Assembly: GCA_014218235.1 (NCBI GenBank)
Contig: CM024764.1
Location: 63,835,184-63,899,183 of the forward strand
Length of the DNA stretch: 64,000 nucleotides
Source: Colocasia esculenta
Taxonomy: Eukaryota > Streptophyta > Magnoliopsida > Alismatales > Araceae
Direction of reading: 5' to 3'
Positions within the stretch are counted from its first letter, which is position 1. Every line of letters starts with the position of its first letter. Under the pieces are notes generated by a model that was not told the DNA's origin, made no database searches, and saw only the letters and a list, made by a program, of their open reading frames with translations. Positions 44,847-56,006 of the stretch are shown here, in pieces. The position numbers and the translations under genes were made by a program.

Positions 44847-45981
44847 ATGGCTTCGAGAGGTAGGCGTGGTGGAGCGTCGGCCCGTGAGGACGAGCCGCGA
44901 CGTGATGAGCAGGCGGAGCAACGGCCCCAGCACCACGAGGCCCTGTACTTCCCCCACCGCCGCCTGTGGATTACGGAGTATTCATGCAAGGTCTGGTACA
45001 AGCCATGCAGACGCAGGCTCATACCCAGGCAGCACTCCAGGCACAGTTGGAGGCCCAGGTAGAATAATGAAACAACTAAGTAGTTTGCTATTTAAATTGC
45101 ATGATATTGTGTTTATCGTATATTGTTTATTGTTTAATGTAGCAGGCTCAGGCACCAGCTCAGGACCATGGTGGACCTCCCATCATGGAGCGATTCAAGA
45201 GGATGACCCCACCCTCTTTTAAGGAGGAGAGCGATCCATTAATGGCAGAAAGCTGGTTAAGGGAGACAGAGAAAATCTTCCGAGCCATCAGGTGCCCTGA
45301 TGAGGATAAGGTGACACTAGCCACCTACATGCTACAGGTAGACTTTTAATTTTGTATGTTCTGCTTAATTTAGAATTTGTTAGTTGTGCTTATGAAGGTG
45401 TATTGCAGGAGAGAGCGGATGTATGGTGGTCCTCCCTACTACGTACACGCTTTGAGGACGGAGCAGTAGACGTGACGTGGGACGCGTTCGTGAGACTCTT
45501 TCGAGCCAAGTTCGTCCCAGAGCATATCCAGGACAAAATGGAGCAGGAATTTCTCTCCCTGACGCAAGGCTCCATGACCGTGCTGGAATACGAGGCAAGG
45601 TTTTCTGAACTTTCTAAATATGCACCGCATATCGTAGAGGATGAGCGCAGGAAGACCAAGAAGTTCGTGATGGGACTCAAGCCATCACTGCGGACGAGAC
45701 TCGTGGCGTTTGACCACCGCACGCTAGACGAGGCCCTCAGTGCTGCCTGCAGGCAGGAGGGAGAAATGGAGCAATATCTGGAGGAAAAGAAGGCTTCGCA
45801 GAAGAGGCCGGCAGCGTCATTCCAGCGGCAGGATAAGAAGAAAACGGTGTACCAGACACCGCAGAAACCAGTGGCAGTCAGCAACTCTCAGGTACCTTCT
45901 GTACGTTCCCCTGGTGTGAAGAAAGAGTGTCCCCATTGTGGGAAGACACACGGTGGTTCCGAGTGTTGGTTGGTAGGGTAG
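44847..45981 (+). pseudogene. gag of the chromovirus, with two intron-like GT-AG gaps
   Basis: ATG at 44847 begins MASRGRRGGASAREDEPRRD. A one-base shift near 44942 separates this from MQGLVQAMQTQAHTQAAL. Two intervening sequences then interrupt otherwise collinear gag: 45059-45145 (87 bp, starts GTAGAATAATGA, ends TGTAGCAG) and 45338-45408 (71 bp, starts GTAGAC, ends TATTGCAG). Skipping both joins EAQ to AQAPAQ, and ATYMLQ to ERADVWWSSLL, in frame, as expected in the gag domain. The capsid-like part continues with FVRLFRAKFVPEHIQDKMEQ, YEARFSELSKYAPHI and KKFVMGLKPSLRTRL. CPHCGKTHGGSEC and, after another one-base shift near 45980, CLKCGSSDHKIKDC form two zinc knuckles that bind element RNA. 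Confidence 0.85.
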
Positions 45982-45985
45982 ATGC

Positions 45986-46555
45986 TTGAAGTGTGGGAGC
46001 AGCGACCACAAGATCAAAGATTGCCCAAGACTTCAGCAAGGAGCTCAGCGTGGAGCGCCAGCACCAGCAGTAGCGGCAGCCGCGCCAGCTACAGGAAGAC
46101 CAGGAAGGCCTCGAGCCCCAGCTCGAGTGTTTGCTTTGGCACGCGAGGACGCCGAGCAGGCGGAGCATGTCACCGAAGGTACGGTTTTGCTTTTAGGTGT
46201 GCACGCTCGGGTTTTGTTTGATACGGGTGCTACTCACTCGTTCATTTCCGAGCGGTTCGCTAGGCAGTTAGCCCTAGAGTCAGGCGTAGAGTCTGAGGAT
46301 TTAGAGGTCCCTTTGTCTGTGCACACCCCTGCGGGTACGGTATCGACTAGGAAGTGCATTCCGTCGTTACCTGTGTGCATTGAGGATAGAATCCTAGATG
46401 GGTGTTTCTTCTTGCTAAAGATGAAGGACTATGATGCTATTCTTGGTCTGGATTGGCTAGAGGAGCACTATGCGTTAGTGGATTGTCGTCGGAAGAGATT
46501 GTTTTCCGCATTCCTGGTGAGGACGAGTTCTCTCATCCCTTGCCAAAGAACTTAG
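45986..46555 (+). pseudogene. second zinc knuckle and aspartic protease of the chromovirus
   Basis: Reads on in a new frame after the shift near 45980: the knuckle CLKCGSSDHKIKDC, an Ala/Arg/Pro-rich linker, then the protease with active site LFDTGATHSFIS, VHTPAGTVSTRKCI and ILGLDWLEEHYA (flap and Ile-Leu-Gly block). Protease would cleave the Gag-Pol precursor. A single-base shift near 46494 throws the frame off before RT. Confidence 0.9.
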
Positions 46556-47544
46556 CGGGAAAGTTAGTTATCTCTGCCATGAAGGCGATGCGCATGGTGA
46601 ACAAGGGTTGTGACGCATTTCTTGCCAGCGTTATGCTAGTACCCGATGCTGGTTCGTCACTGACTCTTGCAGAGATCGATGTGGTGCAGGATTTTCCAGA
46701 TGTCTTTCCCGATGACTTGTCTGGATTGCCACCGGATAGGGAGATAGAGTTCACTATAGAGTTGCTTCCAGGCACCTCTCCTATCTCGAAGGCCCCATAT
46801 CGGATGGCCCCTGCAGAGTTAGCCGAGTTGAGGAAGCAATTGCAAGAATTGCTTGATAAGGGATTCATTCGCCCTAGTGTTTCCCCTTGGGGCGCACCTG
46901 TATTATTCGTCAAGAAGAAAGACGGGTCACTTAGGTTGTGTATTGACTATAGGAAGTTGAACCAAGTGACTGTGAAGAACAGGTACCCCTTACCTCGGAT
47001 TGATGATCTGTTTGACCAGTTGCAGGATGCATCAGTCTTTTCTAAGATTGACTTGCGATCTGGTTATCATCAGCTGCGGATTAGGAGTGAGGATGTGTCC
47101 AAGACGGCATTTAGATCCCGTTATGGACATTATGAGTTCTTGGTCCTTCCTTTCGGATTGACCAACGCCCCTGCAGCGTTCATGGATCTCATGAACCGGG
47201 TGTTTAGTCCGTATTTAGATAGCTTTGTTGTTGTGTTTATTGATGACGTGTTGGTCTATTCTCCGGATGAGGCCACGCACCGTCAGCATTTGAGGTTAGT
47301 CTTAGAGGTTCTCCGTGAGCACAAGCTGTATGCGAAGTTCAGCAAGTGCGAGTTCTGGTTGCGCGAGGTTCACTTTCTCGGGCATGTGATCTCCGGCGCT
47401 GGTGTAGCTGTTGATCCAGCAAAGGTCCAAGCAGTTATGGATTGGGAGATTCCCCAGACTCCTTCGGAGATTCGTAGTTTCATTGGGTTAGCTGGTTATT
47501 ATCGGCGATTCATTGAGGGTTTCTCATCCATCGCCGCCCCTTGA
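46496..47544 (+). pseudogene. reverse transcriptase of the chromovirus
   Basis: An open frame contains the full RT palm and fingers: APYRMAPAELAELRKQL, GFIRPSVSPWGAPVLFVKKK, LCIDYRKLNQVTVKNRYPLP, FSKIDLRSGYHQLRI (first Asp), FLVLPFGLTNAPAAFMDLMN and FVVVFIDDVLVYS (FIDD, the catalytic pair), then the thumb HFLGHVISGAGVAVDP and SFIGLAGYYRRFIEGFS. It would copy the element RNA to DNA. The frame closes prematurely at TGA 47542-47544 because of a one-base shift. Confidence 0.95.
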
Positions 47545-48050
47545 CAAAGCTGACCAGGAAGGGTGAGAAGTTCGTATGGTCTGAGGCATGTGAGCGTAGC
47601 TTTCAGCTATTGAAGGCTAAGCTTACTTCTGCTCCGGTATTGGTATTGCCTAGTGGTCCAGAAGGTTTTGCCATTTATACGGATGCATCTCAGATTGGTT
47701 TAGGCTGTGTGCTCATGCAGCAAGATAGGGTAGTGGCTTATGCTTCTCGTCAGTTGAAGGAGCATGAGAGGAACTATCCGACTCATGATTTGGAGCTCGC
47801 AGCTGTGGTTCATGCACTAAAGATCTGGAGGCACTATCTTTATGGTGTCAGATTTGAGGTGTTTACCGACCACAAGAGCTTGAAGTATCTTTTCTCCCAA
47901 AAGGAATTAAACCTGAGGCAGAGGAGATGGATTGAGTTCTTGAAGGACTATGACTTCGACCTTCAGTATCATCCTGGAAAGGCGAACGTCGTAGCGGATG
48001 CTCTTAGTAGAAAGAGGTCTTCGCTCCAGCAGGATTGGAAGATGTTGGAG
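47541..48050 (+). pseudogene. RNase H of the chromovirus
   Basis: Continues RT in the shifted frame: FAIYTDASQIGLGCVLMQ (first Asp), VAYASRQLKEHERNYPTHDL (Glu), FEVFTDHKSLKYLF (Asp) and LQYHPGKANVVADALSRK (final Asp). It degrades RNA in the RNA-DNA hybrid. The same open frame runs on into the integrase zinc finger up to 48560. Confidence 0.93.
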
Positions 48051-48229
48051 GATGCAGCGTGCTCTATGACCGAGTTAGAGCCATCGCTGTGTCAGGCTTT
48101 TGTAGCTCAGCTATCCCTTAGATCCTCAGTCTTGGATGAGGTGATTGAGCAGCAGAAAGCCGACCCTAGATTGTTAGAGTTAGTGGGTAAGGCGGGCATT
48201 GCTCGTGATGAGGACGGTGTGATTAGATT

Positions 48230-49536
48230 TCAGCACCGTGTCTGTGTCCCTGATGTAGTAGATGTCCGTGAGCATGTGTTAGCGGAGGCTCATAGGTCGC
48301 GATTCTCTATTCATCCGGGTAACACTAAGATGTATCAAGACCTGAAGAGATCATTTTGGTGGTCCGGCATGAAGAAGGATGTTGCGGATTATGTGTCTAG
48401 ATGTCTAGTATGTCAGCAAGTGAAAGCCGAGCGGCAGCGACCATCCGGCCTTATGCAGAGGATGGATATCCCAGTGTGGAAGTGGGAAGCTGTCACTATG
48501 GACTTCGTTCGGGTTTGCCTCGATCTAGAAGGGGCAATGACTCGATTTGGGTTGTTGTAGATAGATTCTCGAAGACTGCTCATTTCTTGCCTATGAAGAA
48601 GAAGCAGTCAGTAGAGAGTTTAGCTAGATTGTATGTTAGCGGTATCATTAGATTGCATGGTGTGCCGAAGTCGATCATTTCGGATCGAGATCCGAGATTT
48701 ACTTCGAGATTGTGGAAGGGTCTTCAGGATGCGTTAGGTTCGGAGCTTAAGCTCAGTTCGGCGTTTCATCCCCAGACCGATGGACAGTCCGAGAGGACTA
48801 TCCAGACGCTCGAGGATATGTTGAGAGCGTGTGTTCTGGATTGGAAGGATGATTGGGAGCGTCATTTACCTCTTGTGGAGTTCGCATACAACAACAGCTT
48901 TCATGCTAGTATTGGTATGGCTCCATTCGAGGCGTTGTATGGTAGGCCCTGCAGATCTCCTTTATGTTGGGAGGAGACTGGTGATAGGCAGTTGATCGGA
49001 CCGGAGTTAGTTCAGGAAACTTCGGATAAGATTCAGCTTATCAGGAAAAGGCTTGTTGCGGCACAGGATAGGCAGAAGAGTTATGCCGACAACAGAAGGA
49101 AGGATTTGGAGTTCGAGGTTGGCGATCATGTCTTCTTGAAGATATCGCCTACTCGAGGTGTTGTCAGATTTGGCAGGCATAGCAAGCTAAGCCCTAGATT
49201 CATTGGCCCATATGAGATTCTCAGACGTTTGGGCAGCGTGGCATATGAGCTAGCATTACCCCAGCTTTGGCTAGCGTTCACCCTGTATTCCACGTATCTA
49301 TGCTCAGGAAGTATGTCCGAGATCCGTCTCATGTGATTAGTCATGAGCCAGTGGAGATCCAGCCAGATCTTTCGTATGTCGAGCAACCAGTAGCCATTCT
49401 TGACCGGAAGGTTCAGCATCTCCGGAACAAGAGAATTGCGTCGGTGAAGGTCCTATGGCGGAACTTCTCACGCGAGGAGGCTACTTGGGAGCTTGAGGAT
49501 GCGATGAAGAAGAAGTATCCCCTTTTGTTTGAGTAG
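48230..49536 (+). pseudogene. integrase with chromodomain-like tail
   Basis: The zinc finger has H and H in EAHRSRFSIHPGNTKMY and C and C in YVSRCLVCQQVK. The DDE core has MDF (first Asp, just before a one-base shift near 48508), SIISDRDPRFTSRLW (second Asp) and HPQTDGQSERTIQTLEDMLR (Glu). After GPYEILRRLG a further shift near 49261 leads to HPVFHVSMLRKYV. The last segment, DRKVQHLRNKRIASVKVLWR then SREEATWELED, matches the chromodomain-type end of chromoviruses, thought to steer insertion toward particular chromatin. The frame ends at TAG 49534-49536. Confidence 0.93.
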
Positions 49537-49563
49537 TGTCGTTCTAACTTCGAGGACGAAGTT

Positions 49564-49581
49564 TCTTTAAGGGGGAGAGGG
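49564..49581 (+). other. polypurine tract of the chromovirus
   Basis: AAGGGGGAGAGGG directly precedes the 3' LTR start TGTAAGGCCC; it primes plus-strand DNA synthesis in this family. Confidence 0.88.
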
Positions 49582-52500
49582 TGTAAGGCCCTCGAATTTC
49601 CGTCGCATTATTTGTATTTGTGTGTGTGTATATTTGTGCTTGTGTATGTATATACATATTTACGTACGTATTAATTAGTACAATTACGTGTGCATATGTT
49701 ATACTAGATGTAAATAATGCATGTATTGAATGGTGATAGTATGGATACACTACCATATACATATTGCATGTATATATGCATGGTATGCATGGTTTTCTGC
49801 ATATTTTAGACTTCTGGCCGAAGGCCATCTTGGCGTCAACCCCTAGCCGTTGAGGTGGTGTCAGCGTCCAGACATGGACGCCAACACTAATCCTGGCGTC
49901 TAACGATATGGACGCCTATTTCTCTGGCCTGCATGCGTTGCAGAGCCAGAAATTCCGGGAACAAGGGAGCTCACCCATTGGGGAGCTGTCCCCAACGGCT
50001 CTGAGAGCTGTCTTGTCACCCTGTGAGTGGGAGAGAGGTCTTCCCACATGTTAAACCCGGATCTGCCTTCTCCCACCCCTCTCTTCACCTTTGCAAGAGA
50101 GAAACCAGGAGAAAAACCCTAGTTCTGAGCTGTGAGAAAACCCACTCTTTGCACCCAAAGATCGACTTCCTGGAGCTAGATCCGGCCATCTTCCACGACA
50201 AGAGGATAGCTGGAGCAAAGGAGGAGGCTTCCCCGACATCCCTTTGCTGTGGAGATCATCCAGGAGCCCGGAGGAAGAAGATCTAGGAGGGAGTTGCACC
50301 TTCTTGGGACTGCCCAAGGAGGGCTTCTCCGAGCACCTTGATCCATTGGAGCATTTTCTAAAAGGCAAGTGACCTAACCATAATGTCCCCGTATGTGTCT
50401 AGGTCGTTTCTACATTTTTATGAATTTTCCCTCGAGTCCTAGACCCTCACATTCACCCAAACTTGAGAGCTCGGGTCTGTGTTTCTGCACAGACCTGCAT
50501 TGACGGCAAGGTCAATGGACGCTGAGATCATGCTTGGCGTCCATCGACCATGCCGCTGACACTGAGTCAGCGGCCAGAGACCGCCGCCAAGTTCCTCTGG
50601 ACAGAACAGTGACCTGTTCTGCCCTTCCTATACAACTATTTTCGGTATGGTTTCCGTGATGAGGATATATGGTAACCCTATACACTATGTATATTGTTAA
50701 ATGTGGTGTGTGGATGAGTGTGATGTGTGGTGGTGGATGTTAGAAAGTTGTATTCCATGAATTTGTAAGCATGATTTGTTGATAATCTTGCCAATCCATG
50801 TTTCATGATTAGGATTAGTCTGAATGCCTCAGTTTTGTCAGATCATGAAGATTAGTGGATCAGTTATATGTATACTCAATTTTGGTAAATTGTCCATGCT
50901 TGTATAAATTGCTAATAAATTCGGTTCGGTAAATAAAAAGGCATGTAAGAATGATTTGTGGTGATCGATCTATAGTTGTATGATTTAGGGTAATTTGTAT
51001 TCTCAGATCATGTATATAACAGTAGTCTCTGTTCAAACAGTAAGTGGTAAAAATGCATGATGTGTTAAACTCCATGTCAACTTAAATTGTGAATGGCATG
51101 CGAAATAGGTATTTGATTTTCTGTAAATTCTATTTAGCTCAGAAAAATCTGAAAATTGAATGTATGACCTTGAACCCGAAAATAGCATGTGGTTAAAATT
51201 TCAGGTCATTTGGACCAGTATATAAGGAGTTATGTATTTTCATGTGAAATGTAATAATCTATGTATGTTATCGTAATGTGGTTAGATATTGTTTAACCCA
51301 ACCTGATTAGTGCATTTACTGTGTGTTAAACTCCTGAAATCTGTAGTGCCATGTCAGGAAAAATAGAGATATGCATGTGAGTGAGAAAGTGAATGAGATG
51401 AAAAGTGATATGTGTAAAACCATGTGTAAATCGGTAAAATGTGTAAATGTGTAACTGTGCCAATGTGACACTGCTTCCGTAGAGGGCAGTGGAACTGTAT
51501 CAGGGAAAAGTCCCCCTGAGAAAGTTTAGTGTGTAAGTGACCCTAAGGGCATTAGGGGGAAATCCTGGAGGTGGACAAGTACCACTGGTTAGGGTGGAGA
51601 CTTGTTCTCCCGGTCTGCGCAGTCCAAGAGTCGCCATTGAATGCCTAGATGGCGTCTATGTGTAATGTGATGTGTATATGTCCTTCTTTGGTGGTTTGGA
51701 CTATGTGTCACGGCACCTAAAATGTGTAATGTGTAATGTGTAATGTGTATGTGTTCATGTGTAAATGTGTAAGTGAACAATGTGAATGTGTATGTGCAAA
51801 GTGTAACCATGTGAAAGAGAAACTTGTGTAAAGAAAATGTGAAATTCTAAATGTGAGGATATGATATTGAAATCCATGTGAGACAAATCTGAAACCATGT
51901 GAAATCAGTAATTTTATGTTGTTATCATCATGTTTATATGTGCAAAAATGTCTAGAATCCATGTTAGGGATAATTGATGAGCACGGGTACAAAATAGCAT
52001 GATTGGTTGTTCACATGATATGTTTTAAGCAACATGGTAGCTCTCATGTGTAGGTTTACAGCCATTAAACCATGTGAAACCAGCAACTTAAAGCATGTGA
52101 AAATGTCTATGTATGTGTTTAAAACATGTAAATCCATGCTAGTTGTGTTTCCTTTCATATATGCACAATGTTCATGTTGGTAGCTCTCATGTCTTGGTTC
52201 TTTAAAGGCAAAATTTCATGAGTAAATTGAATAGAGAGCATGTGATAGGTAAAGTTTTATTCTTAGAAATCTGAAAGCATGATCCATGTATTAATTTGTA
52301 AAACTTTCAAGCCATGTGTTGAAAATTTTGAATGTGCATGTAGAAACCACTATGACTTATACGTGTATGTTATGGGTAGTGTTGCTTGCTGAGTCTTTAG
52401 ACTCACTCCTTGCTTCGGCGTACAGGTGTAGTTGGTGACGCGGCACCTTTGGAGGAGACGGACTCCGAGCGTGGAGATTAGTCTTTGGAGTTTCTTTGTG

Positions 52501-52821
52501 ACTTGTGCATTTCATAGTATGTAATTTGAACGTTGTATTAGAGTATCATGAAAAGAATGTATAAGTGTGGACATTATGTATTTATATTTCAGCAATTTAA
52601 ATTATGTGAACTTTTAGTTCTTTATGTTAATTGCAAACTTCATGTATGTTAAATGTGGATGATGAATAAATGAGACAGTTGTCTTTTACTTCCGCTACTC
52701 TGTTGTATATTCGCGTGTATCTCAGCTGTTTGTATCGTTTGGGTAAATGTCCCACTGTGAGGACTCTCGCTATACCGACGTGGGTTGGTATAACCGTACC
52801 GGTATAATGAGGGCCGTCACA
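49582..52821 (+). mobile_element. 3' LTR of the chromovirus, complete
   Basis: From TGTAAGGCCCTCGAATTTCC to GGGCCGTCACA, 3240 bases. The first 934 bases have no partner in the broken 5' LTR. Within these, 49825-49920 carries several GGACGCC/GGCGTC inverted words. Short open frames (50023-50286 and others) show no known domain. Confidence 0.93.
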
Positions 52822-53070
52822 GTTACACATGAGATTATTGACGACGTTACGAAATAGGATCAATGCCGGGAAGCCCTATTTCTAGAACAATTATGTATGG
52901 ACCTGAGAGTATGACCGCGTTACCGAACTAACATCAATTGCTCTGGGAATGCCTTGATTTAGAGAACAATGTGTTCCACCTTGTCTTCTGCAATTGTTAA
53001 GTGGATATCTATCTATAACTGTTATTTGTAACCCTTTGCCACTGTAATCAATGATAACCTTAGTTATGTC
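52822..53070. other. flank between chromovirus and minisatellite
   Basis: No gene or repeat recognised. GTTAC directly follows the LTR and would be the right-hand target copy. Confidence 0.4.
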
Positions 53071-54440
53071 ATGGTATTTAACCTATTTGTCATTAGAATT
53101 TTCTATTCGTTTCTAAACTTCTTCTATTGTTTTTTGAATGCTATCTACTCGTACTTATTTGTCACTGGAATCTTTCTATTTGTCACTGATCTCAACCTAT
53201 TTGTCACTGATCTCAACCTATATGTCACTGGAATCTTTCTATTTGTCACTAATCTCAACCTATTTGTCACTGGAATTCTTGAGTCTTTGTCACAGGAATC
53301 TTTTTATTTGTCACTCAAATGAATATATTTATCACTGAAATTCTTGAGTCCTTGTCACATGAATTTTTTTATTTATCACTGGAATCTTTCTATTTGTCAC
53401 TCTAAGGAATGTATTTGTCACTAGAATCAATCTATTTGTCACTACAATTCATAAGTCTATGTAACGTGGAATCTTTCTATTTGTCACTGGTCTCAACCTA
53501 TTTGTTACTGGAATTCTTGAGTCTTTGTCACTGAAATCTTTCTATTTGTCACTGATCTCAACCTATTTATCACTGGAATCTTTCTATTTGTCACTGGTCT
53601 CAACCTATTTGTCACTAGAATTCTTGAGTCTTTGTCACTGGGATCTTTCTACTTGTCACTAATCTCAACCTATTTGTCACTGGAATCTTTCTATTTGTCA
53701 CTGAACCTTAATTATTTGTCACTGAAATTTCCTATTTGTCATTAAAATCTTCTATTTATCACTGCAAAGGAGCTATTTGTCACTGGAACAGAAGAAAACT
53801 ATTTGTCACTGGACGAATTTCTATTTGTCACTGAGAGTTAGCTATTTGTCATTAGGAGTTAGCTATTTGTCACTAGAACAGAAGAAACATATTTGTCATT
53901 GGACGAATTTCTATTTGTCACTGGGAGTTATCTATTTGTCACTGAAATGCCCTATTTATCACTAGAAAGGACATATTTGTCACTGGAACAGAAGAAACCT
54001 ATTTGTCACTGGAAGAATTTCTATTTGTCACTGGAAGTTAGCTATTTGTCACTGAAAATGCCCTATTTATCACTGGAAAAGAGCTATTTGTCACTGGAAC
54101 AGAAGAAACCTATTTGTTACCCTAACGGACATATTTGTCATTGGACCTATTTGTCATTGGAAAGAATGTATTTGTCAACCGAAGAGACCTATTTGTCACT
54201 GGAACAGTTTCTATTTGTCACCCTAACAGACCTATTTGTCACTGGACCTATTTGTCATTGGAAAGAACGTATTTGTCAACCGAAGATACCTATTTGTCAC
54301 TGGAACATATTTCGACACTGGAACATAATAAACCTCCAGTATAAAAAAGAAATCTATTTCTCACTGGAACATAGCTATTTCTCACCCAAAGAGACATATT
54401 TGACATCGAACAAAAAGAACATATTTCGACACTAGGAACC
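53071..54440. repeat. CTATTTGTCACTGG minisatellite, ~18-24 bp units
   Basis: Several dozen copies of CTATTTGTCACTGG separated by 5-12 variable bases (AATCTTT, TCTCAAC, AACAGAAGAAAC, AAAGGAG). Larger blocks repeat: the pair ATCTTT then TCTCAAC dominates to 53700, and the GAACAGAAGAAAC type from 53780 to 54330. Open frames in it (53893-54435 and others) are repetitive (YLSLEQKKP) and taken as spurious. Confidence 0.93.
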
Positions 54441-54631
54441 ATACCTCTCACTCGGGATGCCCCCCTTGGTCCTGTGTCTTCTTCTACTTCTGGTGTTGGC
54501 ACAGAAACATTTGCCTCCTCTGCGTCGGGTGGGAGAGGAAGCGTCATCGGTTGCTCCACGGGCTCTTCTGACATGACCTCCTTAGCAATGTGGCGCCTGA
54601 AGCGCATAAGCACACTCTTCTTAGGCGCCAT
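54290..54631 (-). CDS. short ORF running into the minisatellite, unrecognised
   Basis: ATG at 54629-54631 begins MAPKKSVLMRFRRHIAKEVM, followed by an acidic, Pro-rich stretch (PLPPDAEEANVSVPTPEVEE), then CSFCSMSNMSLWVRN, where the frame enters the repeat array and stops at 54290. A basic start plus acidic low-complexity body resembles leaders of plant transposon ORFs, but no domain is visible. It is probably the 5' end of a truncated element gene. Confidence 0.35.
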   Translation of the reverse strand: MAPKKSVLMRFRRHIAKEVMSEEPVEQPMTLPLPPDAEEANVSVPTPEVEEDTGPRGASRVRGMVPSVEICSFCSMSNMSLWVRNSYVPVRNRFLFYTGGLLCSSVEICSSDK

Positions 54632-54844
54632 GGATGAAGAAGACAGCACGAGGAAGATCATTGGATTTGCAGAGAGGATGGTAGGTTTTTCGTGGGTGAG
54701 GAAGACGAAGAGTGAATAGTGGGATGATGCAATGGAGGAGGCTCTTCTCAGATTATTTTCGCACAAAAGGCGGGAAGGGCAAAATTGAGTTTAAAAACAA
54801 TATCTCACACAATCGCGGTTTCGTGACGGTGGCGATTTCATCAT
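54632..54844. other. flank of the short ORF, no gene seen
   Basis: Would hold the leader of the minus-strand ORF. GCGGTTTCGTGACGGTGGCG near 54815 is GC-rich and transposon-like, but no end could be defined. Confidence 0.35.
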
Positions 54845-54987
54845 GAGATGCCTCGGGAAGCCGCGGAGTAGGCGGCTACGTGTATGGGCGGCTGACGTGG
54901 GCGGCTTGCAACGTGGACCAATGACCAGTGACCCGGTGATTCCAGCGTGGCGAATTCTCCCATGCGAACGTGCACAAAGTATTTCTC
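54845..54987. mobile_element. degenerate MITE related to the GAGAAATGCTAC family
   Basis: The right end, GTGCACAAAGTATTTCTC, corresponds to the end of the 41060 element (ACGTGTGAAAAGTATTTCTC). The left end GAGATGCCTCGGG is poorly preserved and no target duplication was found. Interior GC-rich (GGCGGCTACGTGTATGGGCG). Confidence 0.5.
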
Positions 54988-55498
54988 AACTTTTTTTGTG
55001 TAAAAAAAAATAAAATCTATGGCTCTCTCCACTGGAGATAGAGGCTTAAAAAAAATAAAATCCAACAGTCACAAGTAACTAGATGGGCGGGTGTCACGTG
55101 TAGGCACCGTCCTCTCTTAAACTATTTTTTCCAACTAGAACATCTTTACGGACATGATTGTCATATTTGAAATTCACATCTCTGGAAACAACCATTTTTG
55201 GGTTGACGTGGAACGGAATCAAATAGAGCACTTCCCCAATTCCTAGTCCCAAGTCGTCCCAGGACCGTCATGATCTCCCCTTCCTCCGGACTTATAAGTC
55301 GCGTCAGAATTGACTATATCAAAGGTGATAATGACATATTCGTGATAATTAACACCTCTTTCTTTTCTCAAGTATTATGCCAAATTAGATATTTTTCTGT
55401 AATTGTTACCGGATATAATTCTGCTTACGCAAGCTGCTAGAAAGTCACATAAATGACTAGGATATCTATATAGTTTTATACTTTTGGGCCCATTGGAT
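54988..55498. other. no gene seen
   Basis: Mixed sequence between two MITE-like elements; nothing recognised. Confidence 0.4.
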
Positions 55499-55507
55499 AA
55501 TAAAAAA

Positions 55508-55677
55508 GGAAAACTCTTGGTGCAAACCGCCAGCTTGGCGGTTTGCAACAAACTCAGCTCCCCATTGAGGGAGCTGATGTCATTGGGGGTGGGCACACCC
55601 CTAGGGTTGTGCCCACCCCCAATGGGGGTGTTAGTTTGTTGCAAACCCCCATTGGGGGTTTGCACCAAGTACTTCTC
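55508..55677. mobile_element. 170-bp hairpin-chain MITE with 9-bp target duplication
   Basis: Flanks AATAAAAAA (55499-55507) and GATAAAAAA (55678-55686) match at 8 of 9. CTTGGTGCAAACC and GGTTTGCACCAAG are perfect inverted arms, and the right tip ACTTCTC matches the family ends. Inside are three more hairpins: GCAAACCGCC/GGCGGTTTGC, CAGCTCCC/GGGAGCTG and CATTGGGGGTGGGCAC/GTGCCCACCCCCAATG, plus GCAAACCCCC/GGGGGTTTGC. Confidence 0.85.
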
Positions 55678-55689
55678 GATAAAAAAAAC

Positions 55690-56006
55690 CCCTGATAGAG
55701 GTCTTTTGTCACTTCTGACGTGACAAAATGAATTTTGATAAGTATTTTGTTTTTGGAGAAAGATTCAATATACTCTAAAAAAGATGTACACTAAATGAAC
55801 ACATTTTATAAAAATGTGCCACATCAGTCTTTAGGAGTGATGTAACTCAACTTTGAGGGTATATTAAATACCTCAAAGTTGACGTGGAAGATCACTATAA
55901 GATGTGCCAAATTTAGTGCACACTTTTGATGTACACTAAATATTTTCATTTTAATAATTGGATACAACCTTGTAAGTGATTTCATGTTTATTAATAACTT
56001 TAAGTA
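55690..56006. other. no gene seen
   Basis: AT-rich; AACTTTGAGGTATTTAATATAC-type inverted text around 55850-55880 could be another short foldback. Confidence 0.4.

Larger units (their letters stand above)
42362..52821 (+). mobile_element. Ty3/gypsy chromovirus (Tekay/Del-like), 5' LTR truncated
   Basis: Near-identical direct repeats (42362-44666 and 50516-52821) flank gag, protease, RT-RNase H and integrase in order. A Met-tRNA primer site follows the 5' LTR and a purine tract precedes the 3' LTR. The 3' LTR is 3240 bases; the 5' LTR lacks its first 934. By eye the shared parts differ by a few per cent, so the element is fairly young. The integrase ends in a chromodomain-like tail, which with the long LTR suggests Tekay/Del. 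Coding frames are broken only by single-base shifts (near 44942, 45980, 46494, 47542, 48508 and 49261). No target duplication can be tested, since the left end is lost. Confidence 0.93.

Noticed and set aside
53893..54435. 180-codon ORF within the minisatellite
   Set aside because: Repetitive (YLSLEQKKP) translation of the array, with alternative frames giving similar products.
53071..54440. CRISPR-like repeat-spacer pattern
   Set aside because: The constant word is only 14 bases, spacers are 5-12 bases and recur in classes, and the context is eukaryotic. It is a minisatellite.
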